Part shown: piece by piece, positions 17,055-23,974 of the stretch
Numbering within the stretch: the first letter of the stretch is position 1
Layout: every line of letters begins with the position of its first letter
NCBI RefSeq assembly: GCF_027923405.1
Contig: NZ_BQYI01000001.1
Location: 1,714,501 to 1,778,500 of the forward strand
Source of the DNA: Paenibacillus sp. YYML68
GTDB taxonomy: Bacteria > Bacillota > Bacilli > Paenibacillales > NBRC-103111
Reading direction: 5' to 3'
DNA length: 64,000 bases
The notes under the pieces: model-generated
Seen by the model: only the letters and a program-made list of their open reading frames with translations
Databases searched by the model: none
Told to the model about the DNA's origin: nothing
Made by a program: the position numbers and the translations under genes

Positions 17055-17381
17055 ATGAAGAAGAAGCAGTATGATCTAGAATTTAAAAAGATGGTGGTTG
17101 CCAAGGGCAACGAAATTGGCAACATGACTGCTGTTGCAAGACAACATGAACTGGATCCGAAGATGGTGCTGCGGTGGGCTAGAGAGCTGAACCGAAAGGA
17201 TCTGGATCAATTGGATGGAGCCAGCTTCAAGCAAGCGAAGTATGTGCCCACCGCAGAAGATTATGCGCAGCTGCAGAAAGAGAATGAGAAGCTGAAGAAG
17301 CTCTTTGCAGAGCAAGCTTTAGAGAGGGACATTCTCAAAGACCTGCTAAAAAAAACGAACCCACACTTGCGGATAAAATAG
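17055..17381 (+). CDS. IS3-family transposase OrfA
   Basis: The 108-residue protein has a helix-turn-helix DNA-binding part (KKMVVAKGNEIGNMTAVARQ ... DPKMVLRWARELN). A leucine-zipper-like coiled coil follows (YAQLQKENEKLKKLFAEQAL, ERDILKDLLKK), as in IS3-family OrfA. It binds the terminal repeats and dimerises. GGCGGAGGGG at 17040-17049 precedes the ATG. The zero frame stops at 17379-17381. Reading a run of eight A at 17348-17355 with a -1 slip leads into orfB. Confidence 0.9.
   Translation: MKKKQYDLEFKKMVVAKGNEIGNMTAVARQHELDPKMVLRWARELNRKDLDQLDGASFKQAKYVPTAEDYAQLQKENEKLKKLFAEQALERDILKDLLKKTNPHLRIK
17348..17355 (+). other. Programmed -1 frameshift signal of the IS3 element (A8 run)
   Basis: Zero-frame codons AAA AAA at 17349-17354 are preceded by A17348, giving the heptamer A AAA AAA. 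The -1 frame is then open with sensible residues (NEPTLADKIEIAQKYIREGN) up to the GTG at 17426 and on through orfB. This is the standard way IS3 elements make the OrfAB transposase. Confidence 0.8.
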
Positions 17382-17425
17382 AGATCGCCCAGAAGTATAT
17401 CCGAGAAGGCAACAACATTAGCTTT

Positions 17426-18313
17426 GTGCTACGTGTGCTGGAAGTAGAGCGGTCCACGTATTATGCACATGCGAACAGAAGTAAGCAGCAATCTCAAGAG
17501 ACTGTCCACAGGGTCGGGCGCCCCGCACCTGGTTTATCATATACACAAGAAGGCAAGCCAATCAGTGATGAACAAATATGCGAATGGATCATGGAGTTCT
17601 TAGCCGGCGAAGGCGCAAACTACGGTTACCGCAAGCTGACCGTGCTTCTTCGAAGACGCCATCAGATGGAGATTAACAAGAAGAAGGTCTATCGCCTTTG
17701 CAAGCAAATGAACGTGCTTCGGCCGCAGCGCAAAATAACAGTAAAGCATCCGAAGCGACTTGCTAACAATCGCGAGATAACGGGCTCCAACCAGTTATGG
17801 GAAACGGATATCAAGTATGGGTGGGTCCAGGGCGAGCAACGATTTTTCTTTCTTATGAGCATCATAGACGTGTTTGATCGCGCCATCGTTTCATACCACA
17901 TTGGATTGACCTGTGAAGCCAGGCATCTCGTCCAGATCACGCAGGAAGCGCTCATGAAACGCCAGCTCTTTGAAAAGGCTGAGAAGCCGGTCATACGCTC
18001 CGATAACGGTCCACAGTTCATTAGCAATCTCTTCGAAAATGCGTGTGATGAGTTTGGTGTGATCCACGAGCGTATCCCGCCTAAGACGCCGAATAAGAAC
18101 GCTCACATCGAATCGTATCATTCGATAATAGAGGCGGAGTGCTACCAGCGCCATGAGTTCGAGTCTTATCCACAGGCCTATGAAGTTGTGAGTCAGTTTA
18201 TACAAGACTACAATCGAATCCGCATCCATGGCAGCATCTACGACTTATCCCCATATGACTATATGGAAGCGGTGAAGCAAGGCATTGTGAAGCCTAAGCA
18301 GATTAAGGTTTAA
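17426..18313 (+). CDS. IS3-family transposase OrfB (DDE integrase core)
   Basis: From the GTG at 17426 the product is 295 residues, but it is normally made as an OrfA-OrfB fusion by -1 frameshift at 17348-17355. It starts with an HTH_21-like helical part (GEGANYGYRKLTVLLRRRHQ). The rve integrase core has all three acidic residues: D in LWETDIKYG, D in VIRSDNGPQF and E in NAHIESYHSIIEAECYQ. The C-terminal PYDYMEAVKQG is also typical. The coding sequence is intact, so the element may be active. Confidence 0.9.
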   Translation: MLRVLEVERSTYYAHANRSKQQSQETVHRVGRPAPGLSYTQEGKPISDEQICEWIMEFLAGEGANYGYRKLTVLLRRRHQMEINKKKVYRLCKQMNVLRPQRKITVKHPKRLANNREITGSNQLWETDIKYGWVQGEQRFFFLMSIIDVFDRAIVSYHIGLTCEARHLVQITQEALMKRQLFEKAEKPVIRSDNGPQFISNLFENACDEFGVIHERIPPKTPNKNAHIESYHSIIEAECYQRHEFESYPQAYEVVSQFIQDYNRIRIHGSIYDLSPYDYMEAVKQGIVKPKQIKV

Positions 18314-18365
18314 TAAATCGTTATGTCCGTTTGCAAGCTGAACCAGTGGAAAAGGCAAGCGAAGC

Positions 18366-18500
18366 GGTCCTTGATGCTGAGAAGGCGGATATGATAGGCT
18401 GGTCCGGCTAGCAGCCCCAAGCGACCGTAGGGAGCGCCCTAGGGGGATGCCGGCAGGGATGCCTCATCATATCCGTCGGAGGCTCAGCGTCAAGGATGCC
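18366..18500 (+). repeat. Long imperfect stem-loop in the IS3 3' region
   Basis: The left arm 18366-18400 and the right arm 18464-18500 are complementary over about 35 bases with small bulges. Key blocks are TCCTTGA-GCTGAG and CGGATATGAT, each found again as the reverse complement. The loop contains GTAGGGAGCGCCCTAG. The segment lies between orfB and the right terminal repeat, has no open frame of note, and is GC-rich. It may be a protective or regulatory RNA/DNA structure of the element; its function is unknown. Confidence 0.55.
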
Positions 18501-18600
18501 TTTGGAGCGGCCGATGGAAAGTCGACTGAATTGATCCAATGTATATCTGAATTCGGCGAAAAACGAAGAAAGTTAAAGCAATTGTACGATTGATATCGAA

Positions 18601-18618
18601 TAAGAGGTGCGGTGTCCA
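18601..18618 (-). repeat. IS3-family right terminal inverted repeat
   Basis: TAAGAGGTGCGGTGTCCA is the imperfect reverse complement of the left repeat at 17001-17018, matching at 14 of 18 positions and including the terminal TGGACA. Confidence 0.6.
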
Positions 18619-19141
18619 TAATAAGGGTGTTTAACCGAAATTACCTGAGAGGCAACAATGTCCCGTGAAAGTGTTACGTATTGAATTAGTTTCCCTAATT
18701 AGAGAGTTCCAATTTCAGATGGCGAAAATCCTTCAGCTCATCTGGTATTGGAACTCTGTCTCCATGATTTTGAATAGACCATGGGTACCCCGTGTGGAAA
18801 ACCTTTCAAACTTAGGTATTGGCCGCTATTAATCAACCTTACACGTTTGTTAATATCTTTATACTTAGTTTCGTTACCATGGTCTGAATTAAATCATTCT
18901 ATTTGCTGCAAATCGCCTGCCACTTTCGTAAAGAGAGGGGTGTTATTATCAGGCCCACGTTGTATTTTCGTGGCAGAGTCTACTCCATCATACGTGACTC
19001 TTTTATTTTATTAATTCCAAATTAGTATGTACGGTCTATTTATTGGTATTTATCTACTTGAAATAACGAATATTTCAATATTCGATGACATCTTGGATAC
19101 TGTACAAGTCAACTCGTCTTTATCATTAGATTGGGGATAGA
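18619..19141. other. Non-coding stretch between the IS and the nuclease gene
   Basis: No credible gene is seen. Two structures stand out. A strong nested hairpin lies at 18703-18757 (AGAGTTCCAAT/ATTGGAACTCT with inner CAGATG/CATCTG). A perfect 8-bp palindrome with a 2-base loop lies at 19067-19084 (CGAATATT-TC-AATATTCG), 58 bases before the next start, and may be an operator. A 13-base block ATTTCAGATGGCG at 18712-18724 also occurs left of the IS at 16635-16647. Confidence 0.45.
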
Positions 19142-20296
19142 ATGATGCATGCGCGGATAAGACCCAGTTATTACAAAAAGAAAAAACAAAATAATCATCG
19201 TATATTTATAGCACCATCTAATCCAGTCAGCCTTATTTTTCGATGTACTCTCCATGATGAGAATATGAGGGAGAAGGTTGTTGAGGGTAAGATACTACCT
19301 TATTGCAACTCATGTATGCTATCTAGTCTCGTACAGGAAAAGTTACAGCAAATTGAAAATGATAAGGAGAATAAGGCAAAAGCAATTAAAAAAGAACTCT
19401 TCAATTCATTCATGGCACTATTATTTGTCGGTGGTATATTTTATGTAGTTGTCGGGATTATTGTTGGGGGTATTATACACCAAATTGTTGAAGGTGTTCT
19501 GGATAAGATAGGATATGAACTATATATACATCCCAACTGGTTCATTGGAGTATTTGCTGCAGTTCTGCTCTTCCTCACGATAATAAGCACTTACTCTGAA
19601 GAAATTCGAAGAATAATCAAGGAGAAGGATGAAGCTCAAATTAATGAGGAAATCAAAAATAACTTGGAACGGGAAAAAAACACTAGAAGCTATGAATTAG
19701 TGAGATTCAAAGAGTCAATATACCGACAGTATCTTTATCAGACCAGTAATATTAGGGATATAGATAAGCTCGAAGGAATAGCATTTGAGGATTTTATGGC
19801 TTCTGTTTTTCAAAGGCAGGGATACATAGTCTCTGGAACAAAGGCGTCGGGCGACGATGGGATTGATCTTATTATTGAGACACACGGGAGACGAATTGGT
19901 GTACAATGCAAGAGGTACAGTGGAAATGTCTCTGTTTCGGCTGTTCAAGAGGTATACGCAGGTAAAGGAATGTATGATTGCGATGAAGCTCTTGTGGTTA
20001 CGAATTCATACTATACACACCCAGCAAGGCGCATGGCAGACAAACTCGGTGTCGCACTTTGGGATCGGAATAATCTAATTGAGGAATTACATAACCTCCA
20101 GAAGAGAATAACTTGGGAGACTTATCTCAAGAATTATTACATAATTCCGAATCAAAATATTCCAACAGAAAATTCAGATTTAAAAGAGATCATAAAATGT
20201 TTGAATTGTAAAATTGACAATAGGGTGTTGGTTGGAAAACTATACATAGCACTTTGTGGTAATTGTCGGAAAAAGCTATCTGAAAGAGTATGTTAA
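19142..20296 (+). CDS. Membrane-anchored Mrr-type restriction endonuclease with zinc ribbon
   Basis: The 384-residue protein has a Cys/His-containing N-terminal part with C-TLH near residue 35 and CNSC near 57, then two membrane segments at about 97-115 and 135-155 (FVGGIFYVVVGIIVGGIIH; FIGVFAAVLLFLTIISTY). A charged coiled-coil linker leads to an Mrr_cat nuclease domain at about 205-315. The nuclease signature is visible: a helix with E (LEGIAFEDFMASVF), then GDDGIDLII and VQCKRYSGNVS, giving the D-x(n)-Q-x-K catalytic core. A C-terminal CLNC ... CGNC zinc ribbon ends it. Mrr-type enzymes cut modified or foreign DNA, so a defence role is inferred. The gene is AT-rich and orphan, and GGGGATAG precedes the ATG. 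A second ATG one codon later is also possible. Confidence 0.75.
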   Translation: MMHARIRPSYYKKKKQNNHRIFIAPSNPVSLIFRCTLHDENMREKVVEGKILPYCNSCMLSSLVQEKLQQIENDKENKAKAIKKELFNSFMALLFVGGIFYVVVGIIVGGIIHQIVEGVLDKIGYELYIHPNWFIGVFAAVLLFLTIISTYSEEIRRIIKEKDEAQINEEIKNNLEREKNTRSYELVRFKESIYRQYLYQTSNIRDIDKLEGIAFEDFMASVFQRQGYIVSGTKASGDDGIDLIIETHGRRIGVQCKRYSGNVSVSAVQEVYAGKGMYDCDEALVVTNSYYTHPARRMADKLGVALWDRNNLIEELHNLQKRITWETYLKNYYIIPNQNIPTENSDLKEIIKCLNCKIDNRVLVGKLYIALCGNCRKKLSERVC

Positions 20297-20354
20297 GATG
20301 AAGATCATCGCATGAGAGTAAAGGGAGTATCCCAGATCTTCTTGGAAAAATGAT

Positions 20355-20388
20355 AAACTCCCTGAGGTGCTTCCTCAAGGGGAGTTTT
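20355..20388 (+). terminator. Intrinsic terminator after the Mrr-like gene
   Basis: AAACTCCC-TGAGG pairs with CCTCA-A-GGGGAGTTT around TGCTT and ends in TTTT. It lies 58 bases after the stop. Confidence 0.75.
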
Positions 20389-20525
20389 GCCGGTGCTTCC
20401 GGACAAAGTAAATTTACCACATATACTCATAATTGTAAATGTAATCACATATATTCCCAAACGCTTGGGATTTCTGTGTAATGCAACTGCTTAACTTAGG
20501 TTTATATGGTAGTTGTTTGTCTTTG

Positions 20526-20555
20526 TTGACACAGAGCTGTTTTTAATTGTATTAT
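20526..20555 (+). promoter_or_regulatory. Strong sigma-A type promoter
   Basis: A perfect TTGACA -35 (20526-20531) and a TATTAT -10 (20550-20555) are separated by 18 bp. The predicted start is near 20562, just before the arm GGTCACGTTC at 20565 and 38 bases before the 25-residue micro-ORF. Confidence 0.7.
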
Positions 20556-20564
20556 GTTTTATGC

Positions 20565-20731
20565 GGTCACGTTCCCGTAAGAAAGGGGAACCGAACAATA
20601 TGAATAATGATCGTATCTTGCTTTACATCATTCTTCTAATTGTTGTGATTTTCGGTATTTTGGCTTTGACTCGTTAAGTGAGTACAGATTCATATCTAGA
20701 CCAATCTCGTTAACAAAAAACGAACGTGACC
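20565..20731 (+). repeat. 10-bp long-range inverted repeat enclosing a micro-ORF
   Basis: GGTCACGTTC at 20565-20574 is perfectly complementary to GAACGTGACC at 20722-20731. The 5' arm competes with a local hairpin GTTCCC (20571-20576)/GGGAAC (20586-20591) that covers the ribosome binding site. The 3' arm competes with TGACCA (20727-20732)/TGGTCA (20748-20753). Mutually exclusive folds of this kind are found in type I toxin mRNAs and some riboregulators. Confidence 0.6.
20600..20677 (+). CDS. 25-residue single-span membrane micro-protein, type I toxin-like
   Basis: The reading frame MNNDRILLYIILLIVVIFGI plus LALTR gives one membrane helix with a short polar N-terminus and a terminal arginine, the usual build of small type I toxins. 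AAAGGGG at 20582-20588 lies 11 bases upstream, inside a hairpin. A near-consensus promoter, a structured leader, a long-range 5'/3' inverted repeat and a strong terminator surround it. I do not recognise the peptide, and no antisense promoter is obvious on the other strand. Alternatives are a sporulation-type membrane micro-peptide or a non-coding RNA that contains a chance frame. Confidence 0.5.
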   Translation: MNNDRILLYIILLIVVIFGILALTR

Positions 20732-20753
20732 AGCCCTTATCAGGGTTTGGTCA
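20727..20753 (+). terminator. Hairpin before the main terminator
   Basis: TGACCA-G-CCC pairs with GGG-T-TTGGTCA around TTATCA, followed by an A/T-rich tail without a clean U-run. Its left arm overlaps the long-range repeat. Confidence 0.45.
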
Positions 20754-20767
20754 ATAAAATAAATTAT

Positions 20768-20806
20768 AAAAAACCAATCACCCATTAACAGGGTGGTTGG
20801 TTTTTT
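20768..20806 (+). terminator. Strong, bidirectional-looking intrinsic terminator
   Basis: AAAAAACCAATCACCC pairs with GGGTGGTTGGTTTTTT around ATTAACA. The U-run is perfect. It ends the predicted micro-ORF transcript of about 245 nt. Confidence 0.85.
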
Positions 20807-21013
20807 AGTACCTTCCTCTATTTTGTGAGTACTATCCCCTACAATCCATTGATTCATCAATCTCAGTAGGAGGTATCATTAAAAAGTCCACAATTACGTT
20901 CATTTAAGCAGCGCGTTGAGTTGATGCGGAAGCCGTTCCGCCTATCAGAAAGGATATTGCTACAGTCTGCATCTGCTAATTTGGTTTCAACGTGAAGTTT
21001 TAATATTGCACAC
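20807..21013. other. Intergenic stretch with no gene seen
   Basis: Only short frames are present. An AGGAGG at about 20870 leads into a nine-codon ATT-started frame that I do not credit. A small hairpin GCGGAA/TTCCGC lies near 20928-20943. Confidence 0.4.
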
Positions 21014-21041
21014 AAAAAAGACGCCTTCAATGGAAGGCGTC
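21014..21041 (-). terminator. Intrinsic terminator of the secreted-protein gene
   Basis: On the minus strand GACGCCTTC pairs perfectly with GAAGGCGTC around CATT and is followed by TTTTTT, 30 bases after the stop of the gene at 21072. Confidence 0.85.
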
Positions 21042-21071
21042 GCGATATTCAAAATCAGAGTACTTACGATA

Positions 21072-21518
21072 CTAAGAATTTCTGAGGATGCCAGAAGTAT
21101 AAAGATAATAAGGATCTGAGTCAGCGGCTCCATCGACATAAATTACGTAACTAGAAAATGGATCCACTGGAAACTCTATAAAGGTGTGTCCGTTTTGTTG
21201 GCTGCTCTGAATAGGAGTAACAACATAGAATCCGCTTGGAGTGTATTTATAAGCTGTGACAATGAGAGAAGGGCTCCAATGGATAGCATTTACCGCAAAT
21301 GTCCCACCATAGTCAGCTGTATGAAAACCATACCAATCCATATCCTCATGGCTGCTTATGTAACCTTGAAAGTTTGCTGCTCCAAATGCTGGGATGATCG
21401 TTGGGGTATAAGGAGAGTCGTTTGGTTCATTTACGTCCTGTGAAGCAAAAACGGATTGTCCCGTACTAAACATCAATACAGCAGCGAGCGCAATTGACAA
21501 AAATCTTCTCTTCTTCAA
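21072..21518 (-). CDS. Secreted protein, PPC-like beta domain
   Basis: The 148-residue product has a classical signal peptide (KKRRFLSIALAAVLMFSTGQ, cleavage likely after SVFA). A domain of about 115 residues follows, built of beta strands: DVNEPNDSPYTPTIIPAFGA, GYISSHEDMDWYGFHTADY and SSYVIYVDGAADSDPYYLYT. The NEPNDS start and the D-x-D-W-Y motif resemble bacterial pre-peptidase C-terminal (PPC) domains, but no protease is attached. An ATG at 21527 lies only one base from the AGGAG, so the TTG at 21518 (9-base spacing) is the more likely start. It has its own terminator. Its function is unknown. Confidence 0.65.
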   Translation of the reverse strand: MKKRRFLSIALAAVLMFSTGQSVFASQDVNEPNDSPYTPTIIPAFGAANFQGYISSHEDMDWYGFHTADYGGTFAVNAIHWSPSLIVTAYKYTPSGFYVVTPIQSSQQNGHTFIEFPVDPFSSYVIYVDGAADSDPYYLYTSGILRNS

Positions 21519-21743
21519 ATCCACCATCTCCTAAACTATATAATATTTATATTACATATAATAATTTAATATATTTTCAATAATATGTAAATAAAAAATA
21601 GTGTTAAGATTTGATTAAAAGAGAAACATTACGTCAGGCAAATGAATCGATTATTTGACGCAGCCAGAGAATTGAAATAAACAGTAAACGGAGTTCAATA
21701 TTCTAATGAAAGAAACACAGTGAAAAATAACCGATACCCATAG

Positions 21744-22133
21744 TGTTCAGAAGAATTTGCGCACCTCGAGATGATCGCCACCATGATCTACAAGCTGACG
21801 AAGGATGCATCGATCGAGCAAATCAAAGCAGCAGGTCTTGACCCTTATTACGTCAGCCACGATTCGGCGCTCTTCTACGCGAATGCGGCGGGAGATCCGT
21901 GGACCGCGACCTACATTCAGGCGAAGGGCGATCCGATCGCCGATCTGTATGAGGATATTGCGGCGGAGGAGAAGGCACGGGCGACGTACCAGTGGCTCAT
22001 TGATATGACTGATGACGTCGACTTGCAGGACGGACTTAAATTTTTGCGCGAGCGTGAGGTTGTGCATTCCATGCGGTTCCGCGAGGCGGTTGAGATACTG
22101 AAGGCGGAGCAAGGGGCGAAGAAAATATTTTAG
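21744..22133 (+). pseudogene. 5'-truncated CotJC / manganese catalase fragment
   Basis: The frame reads C-S-EEFAHLEMIATMIYKLTKDA and continues with IQAKGDPIADLYEDIAAEEK, ARATYQWLIDMTDDVDLQDG and LKFLREREVVHSMRFREAVE, which is the C-terminal two thirds of a CotJC/manganese-catalase ferritin-like domain. The N-terminal helices with the first metal ligands are absent, because an in-frame TAG at 21741 precedes the homologous region directly. There is no good ribosome binding site. The homology starts exactly where AT-rich island DNA gives way to host-like GC content. It was probably cut by the event that placed the island here. A short start at ATG 21771 could still be translated. Confidence 0.75.
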
Positions 22134-22170
22134 TAGCAGCTAACTAGACAACCATCATCATAGCTCACAG

Positions 22171-22206
22171 GGATAGGCCGTACTTCATTGCGAAGGAACG
22201 GCTTCT
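22171..22206 (+). terminator. Weak hairpin after the catalase fragment
   Basis: GCCGT-ACTTC pairs with GAAG-GA-ACGGC and is followed by TTCTTTAT. It may be the original terminator of the catalase gene. Confidence 0.45.
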
Positions 22207-22345
22207 TTATATGCTGTCATCCTACCATTTACAAATAAATTACGCCTCAAGTATTGACTATTTAAACTGTAAATCGTAGAGTAACAGATATAGGGGCGCG
22301 CAAAACACAGCCCTGTATATACGGAGAAGGAAGTGGAGTGAAGGC

Positions 22346-23779
22346 ATGAAGCAATATAATACGAAGGCCATTATGGCGTCGCTGCTCATTTGCGGCTTCA
22401 TGGGCATGTTCAGCGAGACGGCGCTGAATATAGCGATCAGCAATTTAATGGAAGTATTCCAGATCACCGCTGCGACGGCGCAGTGGCTGACGACGGGCTT
22501 CCTGCTGACGCTAGGCATTCTGATGCCGATGACGGGCTTGCTGCTGCAATGGTTCACGACGAGACAGCTGTTCATTATTTCATTGGCCAGCTCGCTGGCG
22601 GGCACGTTAATCGCGGCTCTCGCGGTTAACTTCGAGATGCTGATGGTCGCACGTGTGCTGCAGGCGGCGGGTATGGGGCTTCTCATTCCGCTGATGTTCA
22701 ATACGATCCTTGTCATCTACCCGCCGGAGCAGCGTGGAGCGGCGATGGGCTTCGTTGGACTGGTCATCATGTTTGCGCCAGCGACAGGTCCTACCGTGGC
22801 CGGTATCTTGATCGAATATTTATCGTGGCACTATATTTTCTGGCTGACGTTGCCGTTCTTGGTCGTTGGATTATTGGTAGGGTTGAAATATTTGGAAAAT
22901 GTCACGGAAGTAACGAAGCCTCCTATTGATCTATTATCGGTCGTGTTATCGACAATCGGCTTCGGAGGAGTCGTCTTCGGCTTCAGCAAGGCTGGCGAAG
23001 GCGAGCAAGGCTGGGGCAGTCCGATTGTGATCGCCTCCATCGTCGTCGGCTTGATCGCACTGATGTTGTTCGTGCTACGTCAATTGACGATGCGTCAGCC
23101 GGTCATGAACCTGCGTGTGTTCAAGTTCCCGATGTTTATCGTTGGCCTACTGATGGTGCTGTCGTGCATGATGATTATATTGTCCAGTATGATTATTCTT
23201 CCGCTCTATTTGCAGAATGGCATGGGCTTGTCCACATTTGCAGCTGGACTGATGCTGCTGCCGGGCAGCGCGCTGAACGGTATTTTATCGCCGCGCATGG
23301 GGCGGTTGTTCGATAAGTATGGACCGAAGTGGCTCGTCATACCGGGGCTTGCCATCGTTGCGGTGACGCTATGGTTTTTCTCCGGCATTACGCCGACGAC
23401 TTCGATTGCCTTCATCGTGGTGCTGCATATCGCTCTTATGGTTGGGATCTCGATGGTATGGATGCCTGCACAGACGAACGGGCTCAATCAGCTGCCGCCG
23501 GAGCTGTACCCGCACGGCACAGCTGTCATGAACACGCTGCAGCAGGTCGCAGGTGCGATCGGTACTGCCGTAGCGGTAGCTATATTGACGAGCGGGATGG
23601 AGAAGTACCTGCATCAATCGACTGCACCGTCAGAGCTGGCGGAGATGGCCAAGGCGATGACGCTCGGGTCGCAGAACGTGTTCCTGTTCGCCATGTTCGT
23701 TACGCTGATCGGACTCGCCATTGCGTTCACGATTCGTCGGGTCATTGTCAAGCAAGGCGCGTTAGGTCCGATGCATTAA
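22346..23779 (+). CDS. MFS drug efflux transporter, DHA2 (EmrB/QacA) family
   Basis: The 477-residue membrane protein has about 14 hydrophobic segments, as in the DHA2 group of proton-driven multidrug exporters. The N-terminus is typical (ASLLICGFMGMFSETALNIA), TAATAQWLTTGFLLTLGILM is the conserved helix 2 region, and GFVGLVIMFAPATGPTVAGI resembles motif C of antiporters. The substrate is unknown. AGGAAGTGGAG precedes the ATG. It forms a single-gene unit ended by the hairpin at 23791-23819. No adjacent regulator is present. Confidence 0.85.
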   Translation: MKQYNTKAIMASLLICGFMGMFSETALNIAISNLMEVFQITAATAQWLTTGFLLTLGILMPMTGLLLQWFTTRQLFIISLASSLAGTLIAALAVNFEMLMVARVLQAAGMGLLIPLMFNTILVIYPPEQRGAAMGFVGLVIMFAPATGPTVAGILIEYLSWHYIFWLTLPFLVVGLLVGLKYLENVTEVTKPPIDLLSVVLSTIGFGGVVFGFSKAGEGEQGWGSPIVIASIVVGLIALMLFVLRQLTMRQPVMNLRVFKFPMFIVGLLMVLSCMMIILSSMIILPLYLQNGMGLSTFAAGLMLLPGSALNGILSPRMGRLFDKYGPKWLVIPGLAIVAVTLWFFSGITPTTSIAFIVVLHIALMVGISMVWMPAQTNGLNQLPPELYPHGTAVMNTLQQVAGAIGTAVAVAILTSGMEKYLHQSTAPSELAEMAKAMTLGSQNVFLFAMFVTLIGLAIAFTIRRVIVKQGALGPMH

Positions 23780-23790
23780 AGCAGTTAGGA

Positions 23791-23819
23791 GAGGGAGTTT
23801 TCGGACTCTCTCTTTTTTT
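23791..23819 (+). terminator. Intrinsic terminator after the MFS gene
   Basis: GAGAGGGAGT pairs with ACTCTCTC (one bulge) around TTTCGG, followed by TTTTTTT. Confidence 0.75.
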
Positions 23820-23974
23820 GCACCCAATAAATACGAGCACGCGAATTACATTTTTATACATATAAGTAATCTAAAGAAAATTTTAGGTGCGGCTCTGCAA
23901 AAAGAGTGCATTCTTGTCCATCCTATAACTCATCAAGTCTTATACAGAAGTGTGATGGAAAGAGGAGAGCTGTC

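Larger units (their letters stand above)
17001..18618 (+). mobile_element. IS3-family insertion sequence, apparently complete
   Basis: The element is bounded by imperfect 18-bp terminal inverted repeats at 17001-17018 (left) and 18601-18618 (right), which match at 14 of 18 positions. Between them are orfA and orfB in the IS3 arrangement with a -1 frameshift signal, and an intact DDE transposase core. The total length of about 1.62 kb is long for IS3. The extra length is a 288-base non-coding, strongly folded segment between orfB and the right repeat. No clear 3-4 bp target duplication flanks it (ATT on the left, TAA on the right), so the exact ends may differ by a few bases or one junction may have been rearranged. 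Confidence 0.75.

Noticed and set aside
18366-18500. Group II intron remnant
   Set aside because: No domain V-like sequence and no intron-encoded reverse transcriptase were found. The stem lies inside the IS boundaries.
18781-19014. 77-codon frame between the IS and the nuclease gene
   Set aside because: There is no ribosome binding site and no recognisable domain in an AT-rich intergenic stretch. A real small gene cannot be fully excluded.
1-21745. Phage attachment sites or tRNA-type integration target
   Set aside because: I saw no tRNA gene, no integrase, and no convincing long direct repeat bracketing the module within the window.
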